Shown piece after piece: positions 33,238 to 45,031 of a stretch of DNA of 64,000 nt. The stretch lies in contig OY855915.1 of assembly GCA_963693305.1 (NCBI GenBank), positions 17,735,222 through 17,799,221 on the forward strand, given 5' to 3'. The notes under the pieces were generated by a model. The model saw only the letters and a program-made list of their open reading frames with translations. It made no database searches and was not told the DNA's origin. Numbering within the stretch: the stretch's first letter is position 1; each line of letters opens with the position of its first letter. A program made the position numbers and the translations under genes. The DNA comes from Meandrina meandrites (lineage: Eukaryota; Cnidaria; Anthozoa; Scleractinia; Meandrinidae).

Positions 33238-33331
<94 letters not shown>

Positions 33332-34238
33332 TGGATTCGAAAAGCAATTAAGTCTTTTGTCGTTAACTTAGTTCCAATCCGTTAGTAAGATAATTGTCCA
33401 TCCCGAAACTTATTTTATCTGCCGCAAATTTGAAGGCTCCTCGACAAATAACCAGATGGCTTAAATTTTAACTTTAAGTTAAAATTGTTTTTGAAAGAAC
33501 AATAGAAGAAAAAAATAATTGACTGTTATGTTAACGTTTGTTAGCCGTTCTCTTCAATAAAACCATAGATTGTAGAATAAATTTTCCCGAGCAAAAGTTG
33601 CCGGCCTCTCAGAAAAGAACACTTAGGCGACATCGATCAAAGGAAATATAACTGTACTAGATCAATATGTGAAATATTTTTATGTAATAAAAGCGAGAAC
33701 TGAGGAAAACTCCTTCAGTTATTAAAACAACCAGCTGCAGGCTAATTGAGCACAGAACTGTTTATGCTCAAAGGAAAAGTCTCCTCGAAGAAACTTTTGG
33801 AAAACTTGATATTATTTTGGTGATTAGTAACGAAATAGACATCGAAATGGCGCCTCTACATTTCCGCACTGACGATAAATGGTAGAAAAAATAATTTAAT
33901 AACTGACTGTCGACTGTTAACACTCCTCATAAGTGTGTCACGAAACTGCTACTTATTCGGATCTGTGTTTCTATAATTATACCCAGTCGTACCTTTTTGG
34001 TACGCTTCGGCGGCATATCAGGCGAGCTTGCTGGAGCCATGCATGGTTCGTATGTTGGCGAGGTATTTACCGTACGCAAATTCAGCCAAAAAATCCGGTG
34101 AAATTTGGGAACTCCGACTCCATTATAGTGTTTCAGTCTGAATGTTCAGTACTCGTCGGCAAACATCGTGCAATTAGCGAGCGCGCTCTAGTTTAGTTTC
34201 GGCGGGAGAGTTTTTACCTTTTTCTGATGATTACCGGC
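32471..34238 (-). repeat. GPCR-unit upstream and spacer segment, unit F
   Basis: Contains the upstream block, the ctgcaggctaattgagcac landmark near 33,730-33,885 and gttggcgaggtatttacc near 34,053. It ends at a LINE insertion. No gene. Confidence 0.75.
33239..33329. repeat. (TA)n microsatellite, about 91 bp
   Basis: Uninterrupted TA dinucleotides. At the same place, unit A has ggtattatatttatctag (2116) and unit E has gttatatatatctag (25,457), so the tract expanded only in unit F. Confidence 0.95.
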
Positions 34239-34246
34239 GTAAGAAT

Positions 34247-35250
34247 TATGAGGAGTGTTAACAGTCGACAGTCAGTTAACAATCATCTCTGCTGTTAACG
34301 AAGATCTTAAAGAAATTTCGAGTTGGTGCTGTAGAAATTCCCTGCTCATTAACCCCGATAAAACAAAACTTCTGTATGTGGGATTCCCACAACTCATGAG
34401 GACTTTACCTGGCACTCTACCATCCGCGACATTATTAGGAACAGAAATCAAGCCAGTAACTGTTGCAAAGGATTTAGGAGTGCATATTGACTCCCATCTG
34501 AATTATAATGAGCATGTCACTAAAACCGCTTCCGACTGCATTCATAAACTAACTAGAGTCAATAGGATAAAGCATCTTTTGGACCAGAAAACCCTAATCT
34601 TTCTCATAAATGCCTTTGTCTTTAGCAAGTTGTTCTATTGTTCGACGGTTTGGAGTAACACTAGCAAAGAGAATGTGGGAAAACTCCAGTCAGTTCAGAA
34701 TTATGCTTGCAGGATCGTAGCCGGCTTGAGGAAGTTCGACCATATTTCAGGAGCCCTCAAATCTCTTAAATGGCTTAGTGTTAAAGATAAACTGCTTTTT
34801 AACGACCTTGTAATGGTCAGGAAATGTTTAAATAATCTCACTCCAAGCTATCTTCGATTTCAGCGACGTTCAATCATACACCCACGTAACACCAGGCAAA
34901 AAAACAATCTTGAGTTGCCGAAGTGTAGACTAAAAACAGGGCAGAGATCTTTTGCCTACCGTGGGCCTAAGATATTTAATGACTTGCCCAAGAATATAAG
35001 AGAGACAAATGACCTGAACCTTTTTAAAAAGAGAATTTTTAAACATATTTTAAATTTGTAAATAATCTTTTATAAATATAATGTACATAGTTTTTTATTT
35101 CGAATATTATTTCAACCTTCCCCCTTTTTCCGATTTCTTTTTTTCTTCTTTATTGTAAATATTTTAATCTTTTATCTTTTTAATTTCTGTATGGCGGAAG
35201 AGCCCCCAAGGGGGAGCTATACAATAAAGTATGTATGTATGTATGTATGT
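34247..35250 (+). mobile_element. CR1/L2-like LINE, 5'-truncated
   Basis: Flanked by gtaagaat at 34239-34246 and 35249-35256. It starts with about 33 bp that are an inverted copy of host sequence at about 33,897-33,933, then RT coding sequence, a 3' UTR with a CCCCC-AA-GGGGG hairpin (35203-35214), caataaagt and a (GTAT)n tail. Confidence 0.8.
34279..35061 (+). pseudogene. LINE reverse transcriptase, C-terminal part
   Basis: About 260 codons with no internal stop. They cover the end of the RT palm (NPDKTKLL, DLGVHIDSHLNYNEHV) and the thumb/C-terminal region (LQSVQNYACRIV, FNDLPKNIRE). The catalytic YADD/YVDD part and the endonuclease are missing because the insertion is 5'-truncated, so it cannot work alone. 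Confidence 0.85.
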
Positions 35251-35594
35251 AAGAATACTAAAGATCCAAAAACGATAACAGGAAATCACGAACAAATTAA
35301 AAAAACAGTGCTCGACTTCAAGAAAAAGTGGTTCTCACAAAAACGAAAGGAAATGGAAGAGGTTTTAATTCTTGCGTGTCTGAAATAAAGAGTCCATTCA
35401 ATACAATACAATAACTTTACTAAGGAATCCTGACGGGGTTGTATCATCCTATATTTACATTTTTATCTAAGAAGTAATTACAAACTTAATAACTAGCCTA
35501 CTTCTAGACTATTATAATACATATAATATTAGACCTACATTATAAAATATTATATCCTAAACTGTAAAAAGTTCACTTTAAGCTAGTCGTTTAA
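35251..35594 (-). repeat. unit G segment with minus-strand LINE 3' UTR
   Basis: After the LINE, the GPCR-unit sequence resumes (compare 39,106-39,480). At about 35,405-35,590 and 39,250-39,440 both units share an aataactttat...cctgac word that in inverse reads as a LINE 3' end (cctgacaggattaataaata). This LINE tail was inserted before the units were duplicated. Confidence 0.5.
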
Positions 35595-36372
35595 GGTCGC
35601 GCAGGAATCGTGCTCATTAATAAATTTATAAGCAATTTTTTTTTGACGGGATGTTGTATTGTAAAGGTTTAATTCTCCAAATTTTGGATATCGATTCCTT
35701 CAAAACTTTTTAAAGATAATTTTGGATGATGAAATTTTATCATGATTGTCGTTTTTACTGAGAGATGACCGTTTACTTTGATGTTACAACCTCTTAAATG
35801 TTAATCTGCAGATAATGTGATTTTGTGTCCAAGTTTCCAGCTAGAACAGCGCACCAAATTAAACGAGTATTTAACAGTTGTAAATCATAACTTCTTTTGT
35901 GTTCTAGTCAGAACGAAATTCGCGAATTTAAAAATTGCTAGGAGTTATTGGCTCCTAAGGGGGTAAAAATATAGAATCAAATTTTTGAAACGTGTTATCT
36001 TCTTTATGAAAAGGAATTTTTAAAATTCGCTTTGATCAGAACACAACAGAATACACCAAGTTTATGTCCGGCGGAGAAAACTTGGACACAAAATTGCAGG
36101 TTTTGCCGCTTCCGAAGACCTTCCGAGTCTATGTTTACAACCACGTGCGATATATTCAAAGCTGTGAATCTATTTATGGAAATTCGCTGCGTTCCAGCGC
36201 ACAGGACACAAAACTGTCAAGCTGAGAACAATAACTTGTAATTACTGACACAAAGAGCGTTTGGGAGTACATTCTCATGAATATTTCATTTGCCGTCGGC
36301 CTCAGTCGTCGCAAATCGTGCATACTCTTTAAATAAATGCATACATAATGATAGCAAGGGTCCTGCGCGACC
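35595..36372. mobile_element. TTAA-duplicating TIR element, 778 bp
   Basis: Inverted ends ggtcgcgcagga, flanked by TTAA at 35591-35594 and 36373-36376. The paralogous unit at 39,445-39,465 reads straight through (cgtttaaattcc) with a single TTAA, which is the empty site. TTAA duplications are made by piggyBac and Kolobok transposases. No transposase gene inside. Confidence 0.8.
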
Positions 36373-37058
36373 TTAAATTCCTTAACTGTTTTAAAAACCT
36401 TTGTTTGCTTACTAAAATTATTACATGCTCTTGTAGCGTGGAAAATAGCGATTTTTGGTTTGTATACGGGTGGAAAAACATAGGTTTGCTCGGCAATCAT
36501 TCTGCTTTTAATATTATACTGTTTGGTCTATTTACATATAAATCAGGAAGTTAAGACAAGGAAATCTATTTTTTTTTCTTAAAGGCAGAACAAACTATAG
36601 TCGGTTACGGGAGATTTTTCCACAAAGCAAAGGAAAAACTCTAAAATAAATCAGCCTGATGTTTTCAAGTTACAGCCATTAGCAGCCTGGCGATCGGCAG
36701 CCAAACACACTTAATTATAGTCTCAAAGAACTGTTTGGCTAGTTTGGAGCGAAACTGACTGAACAAGTATTTTTTGGTCTCCTGTGATTATAATGTCTTT
36801 TGGCATTTCAAAGTTATCTTGAAAATTGGTGACGGTGTCCCTTATAGGGTTCACCGTTAGGTGTCGTTAGACTAGGTTTTCAGCTTCGTGTTTAACTGTT
36901 TGGCAGCAAATTATACTCTTTATGTCAAATAACAGCAACATCTAATATAAAAATGGTAACTATTTATGTACAAATCTCACCCAGGGGAAGAAGAGGTTTC
37001 ATTTCACAGGACAGCACAAGTTACAACAACGATGCAGAGTTTCGCTCCTCTTGGTTGA
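36373..37058 (-). repeat. GPCR-unit downstream segment, unit G
   Basis: Homologous to 39,440-40,460 and to 3,780-4,179. Includes tacagccattagcagcctgg near 36,670, also at 40,339. No gene. Confidence 0.6.
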
Positions 37059-37385
37059 TTACAGCTTTCTATCCATAACCACCTGTTCAAACGCCAATTC
37101 TTTGTAACTGGGATCTGTTCGTAAAGTTTTTAGCTGGGTCGCCGGCGTTACAACAGCAGAAGGTTTATTTCTTCTTTCGCCGGCTTCCTTGTTCGTTGCT
37201 TCTTCCCTTTCAAGACAGTACGAAGACAATGCTTGTTTAAACTCCGGAATTCTTAAAGCATACACAACTGGATTTACAAAAGAGTTGAAACAATTTCTTA
37301 CGAAGCGTCTTGTCACGTGCAAAGAGAACAATGGTAAGCAAGTTTCCAACGACAATAAACACAGATAGCAAGATTAAAGAACGGT
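37059..37385 (-). pseudogene. GPCR copy G, internal deletion TM1 to TM7
   Basis: TM7 with NPVVY and the full C-terminal tail (37,059 to about 37,294) are joined to the TM1/loop 1 part (about 37,296-37,380). About 200 codons in between are missing and the two parts are in different frames. The N-terminus is also gone, since at about 37,380 the sequence jumps to unit spacer. Non-functional. Confidence 0.85.
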
Positions 37386-39250
37386 AGGTTTTCTAAAAAT
37401 CGCGATAAAACTACTAGTAGTTTTCACTTATCCTCGAAAGGCAAAAATTTGGCAATATGGTTTTATATTTATCTAGAATTCGGGATTGGAACGCACGTCT
37501 TAAAAGTCGTGCGTCGTTAACGTAGTTAACTTAGTTTCATCCCGAACTTATTTTATCTGCCGCAAATTTGATGGCTCGTCAACAAATAACCAGATGTTTT
37601 AAATTTTAACTTTAAGTAAAAATTGTCGTTGAAAGAACAATAGAAGAAAAACAAATTGCCTGTTATGTCAACGTTTCTTATCCGTTCTCTTCAATAAAAC
37701 CATAGGTTGTAGAATAAATTTTCCCGGGCAAAAGTTGCCGGCCTCTCAGTAAAGAACACTTAGCAGGCATTGATCAAAGGAAATATAACTGTACCAGATC
37801 TATTTGTGAAATTCAAATAAGAAATTGTAATTTTTTTAGGTATAATAAAGGTTATTAAAACAACCAGCTGCAGGCTGATTGAGCACAGAACTGTTGACGC
37901 TCAAAGGAAAAGTCTCCTCGAAGAAACTTTTGGAAAACCTGTAATTATTTTGGTGATTAGTAATGAAATAGACATCGAAATGGCGCCTCTACATTTCCGC
38001 ACTGACGATAAATGTTAGTATGGGTAATCAAATGGTGACGAGTGAAATTAGGAAATAATTTCACGCACGTTTTGTCAAAATTCTAATAATTTTCCTTGCC
38101 TTCAGGCGAGGAAAATTATTAGAATTTTGACAAAACGCAAGTGAAATTATTTCCTAATTTCACGAGTATACCATTTGATTACCTTTTAATATCATGGGTG
38201 ACAAATTACGCTTACGATCGTAGGGTTTTTTTTACTTGCTTTGAAAAGTTTAAAGCATACATTTCGGCAATTTTCTGAATTTGTCGACAAAAATCCTTTT
38301 GAATCCTTCTTGATTTTTATAAAATGTTTCAAAGTTGAGCATTGTTGAATACTTCTTTCATTTTTGGCTGTAATTCGTCATGAATGAACTGAAAACAGCG
38401 CCCGTGTGAAACGCTCAAAAATCCGCTCGGTGTTATTCATGTAACTGGCTTAGTGTTTTAAAGACATTTTGACGTTTTGAAATGTAAATTATCGCTAAAA
38501 GTTCATTACAGAACCAAAGCAAACTGGCCTAGATGAAATTCAAGCGAAAACGTACAAAGTTTAAGCTTTAAAATCATCTTTTAAAAACATGTACGCGACC
38601 TTGGCACTAAGACATAGGAAACATTGCCATGGCAATTTTGTAATTTCACATGTGAAATTATAAATTAACGCTAAAATTTCGCGCCAAAATTACGGAGTAA
38701 TTTGTCACTTATGATATTAGAAAAATAATTTAAAAACTGACTGTCGACTGTTAACACTCCTCATAAATTTATCACGAAACTTCGGCGGCATATCAGGCGA
38801 GTTTGGTCGAGCCGTGGTTCGTATGTTGGCGAGGTATTTACCGTAACCAAATTCAGCCAAAAATCCGACTCCGACTCCATTGCTTCAGTCTGAAAATTTT
38901 GGATAAGGTGTGTATGATTTGGAACAGGGTGATCGATACCAAATGAGCATTCAAATAGTGTGTACATATCAACACTGACGATAAATCAATGGTAGAAATA
39001 TATATAAAGAGATTTACCATTATCTTCGAGTGTAATTTGGAGCGTCCTGCACTACTCCTCATAAATTTGCCACAAAACTGGTTTTTAAATATGATCCTTT
39101 TTTCTATAATGATTACCGCCATACTGAAGCAAAAATTAGGAAAATCGCGAACAAATTAACAAAACACCGCTGGACTACAAGAAATAGTTGTTCTCACAAA
39201 AACGCCAAGAAATGGAAGAGGTTTTAACTCTTGCGTGTCCAAAGTAAAAA
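37386..39250 (-). repeat. GPCR-unit spacer, unit G
   Basis: Collinear with 2,039-3,345, with the ctgcaggctgattgagcac landmark at 37,866. A composite fold-back insertion splits it at 38,014-38,720. No gene. Confidence 0.7.
38014..38720. mobile_element. composite fold-back insertion
   Basis: The insertion is delimited by comparison with unit F (gacgataaatgg...aaaaataattta). Its first part is a long hairpin with arms 38,024-38,098 and 38,108-38,182. Its second part, 38,187-38,719, has 23-bp ends taatatcatgggtgacaaat and a near-complement (gtaatttgtcacttatgata). It may be one element with an internal palindrome or two nested ones. Confidence 0.65.
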
Positions 39251-39254
39251 TTCC

Positions 39255-40459
39255 ATTCTATAAAATACAAAAAAATAACTTTATTTATTAATCCTGTCAG
39301 GATGTTTAATCCTTAATTTATATTTTTAGATAAGAAAAAATTACAAACTTAAGAACTAGCCTATTTTTAACCTATTATAATACATAAAATATTAGACCTA
39401 CATTATAAATATTGTATCCTAAACTGTAAAAAGGTTCACTTTGAGCTTGTCGTTTAAATTCCTTAATTTGTTTAGAACTTTTGTTTGCTTACTTAAACTG
39501 TGACATGTTTTTGTAGCGTGGTAAATAGCGATTTTTTGCCTGTAGATGGGTAGAAAAACAGAGGTTTTCTCGACAATTATTCTGCTTTTAATATTATACT
39601 GTTTGGTCAATTTACATGAACTTAAAAAAAATATTGTACCTAAAAGTTTTCAAACCACAATTCAATGACCATTCGCTGAGGGCCCATAAGCATGCCAAGA
39701 AATCCATACCAACTTGACAGTTGTTAGGATAGTGTTAAATAGCAGATGGTCCTCGGGCTCTATTAAGCATGAATTCCTGGCATAAGGCCGAGCACTGTTT
39801 AGTTCACAGGACTCGAAATTTAAAGGGGCACTGTTACGGGGATTTTTATCTTTTGTTGTGAAAATGTGCTAAAGATGAAATGAAATGCTTTTTCAGCCTG
39901 ATGTTTTCAAGTTTGTTTGTTTTTTCTGTTTTTTTTTTCAGCACTCTGCTTATTATTTACAACACTTTACACGTTCACATAAGATTAAAACTACTTACAA
40001 TATACATTACACTACATCACTTAAAACAGCGAGAAAAAAGAAATAGTTGAAATCATTACTTGCAATATTTAATTTAAACAGAATCATTTACCTTTGTTAC
40101 AATACAAAGTCTAAATAAATTCTTTAAATAATTATTTCTATTTCACACATTCAGAAACACATTTATTCGAGCACACATGCTGAGTGATCACAATACACGA
40201 CCGACCCAATTGTGTTCACCCTAATACGTATGAGAAGTATCTAAAGCGTAGTACTTTAGATACTTAATTCATAAGTCAATATTTCTTAGAAATTTGCCCC
40301 ATTTCGCAGTATGGTTAGATAGGTTATTTTTTTCAAGTTGCAGCCATTCACAGCCTGGCGATATACAGCCAAACACGCCTAGTTATAGTCTCAGAGAACT
40401 GGTTGGGTAGTTGGGTCTCCTGTGATTATAATATCTTTTGGCTTTTCAAAGCTATCTTA
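39255..40459 (-). repeat. GPCR-unit downstream segment, unit H
   Basis: Related to 35,405-35,594 and 36,373-37,058. AT-rich stretch 39,900-40,260 has nothing recognisable. No gene. Confidence 0.55.
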
Positions 40460-40467
40460 AAAATTGG

Positions 40468-40801
40468 TACTATAGCGTAGAAATAAGCCAAAGGCATATT
40501 CACAATTCTTATCCATAGATGAAAATCAGCACCGAGATAGTAAATGTAGAAAGGAAGAGCTAATGCACCAAGCATCAGATCGGCAAACGCCATGTTGATG
40601 ACTAGAAATAAACTTTTCTTACGAAGCGTTTTGTTACGTGCAAAGAGAACAGTGGTAAGCAAGTTTCCAACGACAATAAACACAGATAGCAAGATGAAAG
40701 CGATGCACCATGCGATGCCTTCTGCCTAGGAAGGAATTAAAGGCTATTGATAAACCAGTCGCATTCTCCAAGCTAGTGTTAGCTACTGACGTGTTGTTCA
40801 T
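40468..40801 (-). pseudogene. GPCR copy H, N-terminus to TM3
   Basis: ATG at 40801. The N-terminal region has a Lys codon changed to TAG (plus-strand cta at 40726-40728) and a 4-base insertion shortly upstream (around 40,735). TM1, TM2 and part of TM3 follow (VVGNLLTTVLF, FADLML, HLWIR), then the sequence breaks into the downstream segment at about 40,468. TM4-TM7 are absent. Confidence 0.85.
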
Positions 40802-42300
40802 TGTTTAGATTCAAATTACTGATGAAAACGTTTTACGCTTTGTGATGTCGTTAACAATGTCGAGCAAAACGTCTTTTGTTTTTGTTATTCCTTTATAGAA
40901 GGCCAATCAACGCTGCACAAGCCTGTTTTTACGCATCCTACTGCGACTTCGGTTTAAATTAAACATGAAACTTAAATTCCCATATAAATGAGAAAACAGG
41001 TGTTTATGTTGTAGTTCAAGATTTAATTCAGTGCCGGATCCAGACCTTCACCTAAGGGGGGCGGGAGGCATTTGAAGGCTTTATGCAGCAGAAAAAGAAA
41101 CTTGATAATGAACTGTGGATTGGGGCAACTTGTGACAAGCCTATGTAAATATACTTATCTAAAAATTGCAGTTAGACACTGCCTCTCTAGAACCTCTTTT
41201 TTCATTCGCCTGCTGTAAACACTACCTCTATTGTTATTCAGGACTAGGGGCATTGTTATGACCTGTTATCAATTGTTTTAAGAACCAGTGAAGTACCTCG
41301 TTCCAAGAGGTAGTGCGTGAAACAATTGAAAAATGTGGAAAAATTTCGAAGGCACTTTTAATCAACGCAAGGTGGGTTTTAAAAACACGCTGCATAGATG
41401 CTAAAATTAAGAGAATCATGTTGAATAGTTCATGTGTCATTTGCCCACAAAACGTTTTGCAGTTGAAAAAATCGTCAGAAACGATTCTGAGGTGTATCAC
41501 TGAAAAAATAGCGTAGCTTAACACAGTTTTGAGGGGCTAAATGAGCCCCAGGTTTTAACTTCCTTGTAAAATGTTTAGAAGTGTTTTATCTTTCTCTTAT
41601 TGCTGCCTGCACGGCCTACAACCACCATATTGACCAACGCAAATGCCAATAGTTTCAATTGCGTTTTTCTCAAAATCTGCAAGTATGACTCTACCTCAAA
41701 ATTTTAGAAATTAGACACTGGCTCTTATTAAACACTACATTCTGTAAGACAGCTCAAAATCTGTCTTACAGAATTTTTTAAAATTTTGTCTGTGGACGTG
41801 ATTCACTCCTAAAAATTGATTGTGACAGTTTCATCATGGTTTTCATGGTAGGTTTTCTAAAGATCGCGATTGAAACTACTACAAGTAAAGTCTTCACTTA
41901 TCATCGAAAAGCAGAAAACTCCGGCAAGATGGCATTAAGTCAATTAAAGCAATTAAGTCGTGCGTCGTTACCTTAGTTTCAATCAGTTATTAAGATGAAA
42001 CGTCCATCACAAACTTACTTTATCTGCCGAAAATTTGACGGCTCATCAACAAATAACCAGATGTTTTGAATTTTAACTTTCAATAAAAATTGTCCTTCAA
42101 TGAACAATAAGAAAAAAAACGAACTGACTGTTATGTCAACGCTTGTTAGCCGTTCTCTTCAATACAACCAGACTGTTGAATAAATTTTCCCCGGCAAAAG
42201 TTGCTGGCCTCTAAGAAAAGAACAGTTAGGCGGCATCGATCAAAGGAAAAAGTAACTGTACTAGGTCTATATGTGAAATTCAAATACTATTCTCATTCAT
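40802..42300 (-). repeat. GPCR-unit upstream and spacer segment, unit H
   Basis: The upstream block is truncated (ends near 40,868). The rest resembles unit B and E spacers up to about 42,290, where homology stops. It contains a MITE at about 41,173-41,326. No gene. Confidence 0.65.
41173..41326. mobile_element. MITE related to 30,905-31,058
   Basis: Same sequence with scattered changes (cactgcctctctagaacctc at the left, cgttccaagaggtagtg at the right). A flanking duplication is not clear. Confidence 0.65.
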
Positions 42301-42514
42301 AATTATGACGTGGAATTCCATTGTGCGTGGATTAAATAACCCCGTTTGTTGATGGATAGTTGGGTTATATAATGTTGTATCGCCTCGTACAATATCTCCT
42401 TATTTAAAGATCTGTTTGCTGAGATTCGGGACATTTCGAAAGAGATACGCAAGCCGGGAAGTCCGGGCTAATTTTCGACCCTCCCACCTCCCCTTCGGCG
42501 ACGTAACACACAAT
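42301..42514. other. no gene seen
   Basis: Short unique stretch between the last GPCR unit and the TTAA element. Nothing recognised. Confidence 0.4.
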
Positions 42515-43149
42515 TTAAGAGACGGTCTCTGTAATTTCGGTCTGCTCGATCTGGCTTGAAAAATAGATTTCGCTTATTTCTTGTGTGTTGCAAGACTTTC
42601 ATGTACTTATACTAAAACCACAATCCGCTTGACCAGATCATTTATTTTTTTCGAGTTTTGAAGGATTTTCGGTTCACTCAAACGAGCGCCCGTAACGACC
42701 AATGTCAGGGCTTAAATTTACCACAACTTTCAAGATGAATTAAACAAAAACGAATAACTTCTGTACCAAAAAAACGCCACAGCCAGTTATATTATGTCTT
42801 CTTGATTTATCATACCGACTCTCATGAACATTGACTTCGAATCAAGCCAGCAGCAAGACATTAACGACACCCCTATCACACACTTTGATGAAACACGCGA
42901 AAACGGATCAGATTCAAACTTTATTTTTGAAAAAGTGAGGCGGTCTATTTGAATCAAACCAACGCAGCCGAAAAGTTGATACATAAGACAATGTCACTAC
43001 AGAACGAAACCTTGTGGTCTCGTCTTATTGAAATATTTATAACTGTGCAAACTTGCCAAATTTCGACGATCTTCATGTTTGCCGCCATTTTGAGGTACTC
43101 GTCAGGACGAAGCGTTTCATCAACTTGCCTCACAGATGTATCTAAAACC

Positions 43150-43298
43150 CTCTCTCCTCCGCAGAGGTTCCCAATGCGGCGTTCGTTGTAAAAATCCGCT
43201 GGGCAAGGTGAGTGCAGGCGCAAAAGAACGAGATCACTCACTACGTACAGCGGACTCTCCCCACCTAAAACCTCTCAGAGCCTCTGCGGAGGAGAGAG
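43150..43298. mobile_element. MITE, 149 bp, 9-bp target duplication
   Basis: Perfect 18-bp inverted ends ctctctcctccgcagagg. tctaaaacc is directly repeated at 43141-43149 and 43299-43307. The opposite arm has the site once (54,170-54,180, inverse) and no insert. A 9-bp duplication points to the Mutator-like superfamily. Confidence 0.88.
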
Positions 43299-43510
43299 TC
43301 TAAAACCATCAGAAATAAAGAAAAAGTCAATATAAATGTATTACAGTTCAAATGAAAGAGTTAAGAGTCTCTGACTGAATAATCCGGGCAGGGGTCGGAA
43401 GAAGGGGGTCGGCCGATCTCCATCATATTTATGTTGCATACAGGTCTTACCCAACTAGTAACCATGGCAACATTTTTTTGTTGATTGACTTCATTGTCTC
43501 AGAGATCAGA

Positions 43511-43512
43511 CC

Positions 43513-43544
<32 letters not shown>

Positions 43545-43547
43545 AAA
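43511..43547. repeat. C-run followed by A-run
   Basis: About 20 C then about 13 A. The mirrored T/G runs at 53,331-53,361 in the right arm have different lengths. Confidence 0.9.
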
Positions 43548-43882
43548 TCCTCAATGGCGTGACAAAAGTTGTGATTTTGGGCCAACTTTAGCAGTAGGTA
43601 TCTCGGAACTTTTTCAAGCAACATATTTAATTTTACATCAACATAATCCAATCTTAGAAGGCATACTTCGCGACGTTTTCAAAAATCGCAAAACTAGGCA
43701 TTTTAAAATTCATGTTTCTCGAGGGTCCGGGAAGATACAAATATCAAACTAATTGCAAATTACTCACCACATATAGGAGAATGTTTTAAGCCAGTGATAA
43801 AATTGGGCCAGCGAATTTGAATTCTTTTAACGGTTCACTGTTTTACCACTTCGACGACTTTCATTTACCCAAGCAAATTCTG

Positions 43883-45031
43883 TACATTTACGGCTTCCAT
43901 GCTGCTGTCGATCGTATTATCCGAATTTCGCCTTGAAAGCGTCCCTGACAGGTATGAACAACCAACAGGTATGGCTTCTTGTCATATTATTTATGATTTC
44001 GCTGAAGAACGGATTTATTTCAAACAAGAGACAAGTAAATGTATACTGGGGATTGCGTGACAGCAGATCAACACGTTTGTTTCAGCATGGCCACCAAACC
44101 CAAAGCGTCCACGTAGATGAACAGAATGCTATCTTTTCTTCTTGAATACGTGATCCAAACTCATAAATAGCTTTAAGATATCCTTTAAGCGAGTTCCAAA
44201 TCCAGTAGACAGCAGATAAAATAATGTTGATCTCGGTGTAAGACTGTCGTTGGTATGTAAAATGTACGGACATTTCCACTGACTTCCGTCACCTTTTGAG
44301 GCTTGGTTTATGTCCGTTTATTGGTCGTACAATTTCTGTCCATGGAGCGAATAATAAGTTGCATTAAGAGGTGGATGACATTTGCACAACCGTTGGCAAA
44401 ATGACTGCAAAATGAACTTCGTCGGGACGGTTCACAACATGAAACCTTGCGAGTGGACTGGGTATTAGAAAGGTGGGGGTGGGGAGGGGGTCGTTTGGTG
44501 CTACTGCGACTGCTTACTGGGCGGAGGGAGGCTTGTTAGGAAAATTCTGATACAAATAACAATTTCTAACGTTTTCTAAAATTCGTGTTCTGTTGTTTAT
44601 GTTGTTTTTTCTTCTGCACACGTTGTCTTTGATTCGCTCGCCATACATCGTAGTCAGATCCCAGTCCGTTTCATTATTACGAAGAACCCTACGAAGAGTT
44701 TTCTATAAAGTCCCGACTTTACACACGGCGATACCTGGCTTTTTATAAGGGATTTTTAGTACGTGTGCGGCTAGCCTAATATTTGTGAGCGATGGTAAAG
44801 CTTCTTTTGTTTTTGCCATCATCTAACTGCTTCGCAACATTCGTGATGGAGTGATAATTCAATTACTTAAATTCAGAAAAGCGTGTATATTTCATCGTGG
44901 GAAGAAGACATTTTGTCTGGGTTCAAGAAGATAATAAAGCAAGGTACAGGTGTTAACAAGTTGGAAAAGTGCTTTTTTAATTTGTTTCCCTAGAAATGGC
45001 TTCACTGACAAATGTATAGAAGGCGCCAGGC
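43883..45031. other. no gene seen
   Basis: Interior of the TTAA element before the LINE. A 70-codon frame at 43,933-44,145 starts with a hydrophobic stretch (VWLLVILFMISL) but has no further support. The LINE 5' UTR probably lies at the right end of this stretch. Confidence 0.4.

Larger units (their letters stand above)
42519..43882 (+). repeat. left arm of TTAA element
   Basis: Outer end agagacggtctct is itself palindromic. Mirrored 66-residue frames (42,787-42,984 here, 54,322-54,519 opposite) differ at two residues, so arm identity is high. The arm contains a 149-bp MITE and a C/A homopolymer tract. Coding status of the mirrored frames is doubtful. Confidence 0.8.

Noticed and set aside
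33180..33371. ORF with long Ile-Tyr repeat
   Set aside because: Translation of the (TA)n microsatellite.
42787..42984. 66-aa frame conserved in both arms (also 54,322-54,519) as a gene
   Set aside because: Conservation is explained by the inverted repeat. No start context, motif or codon evidence.
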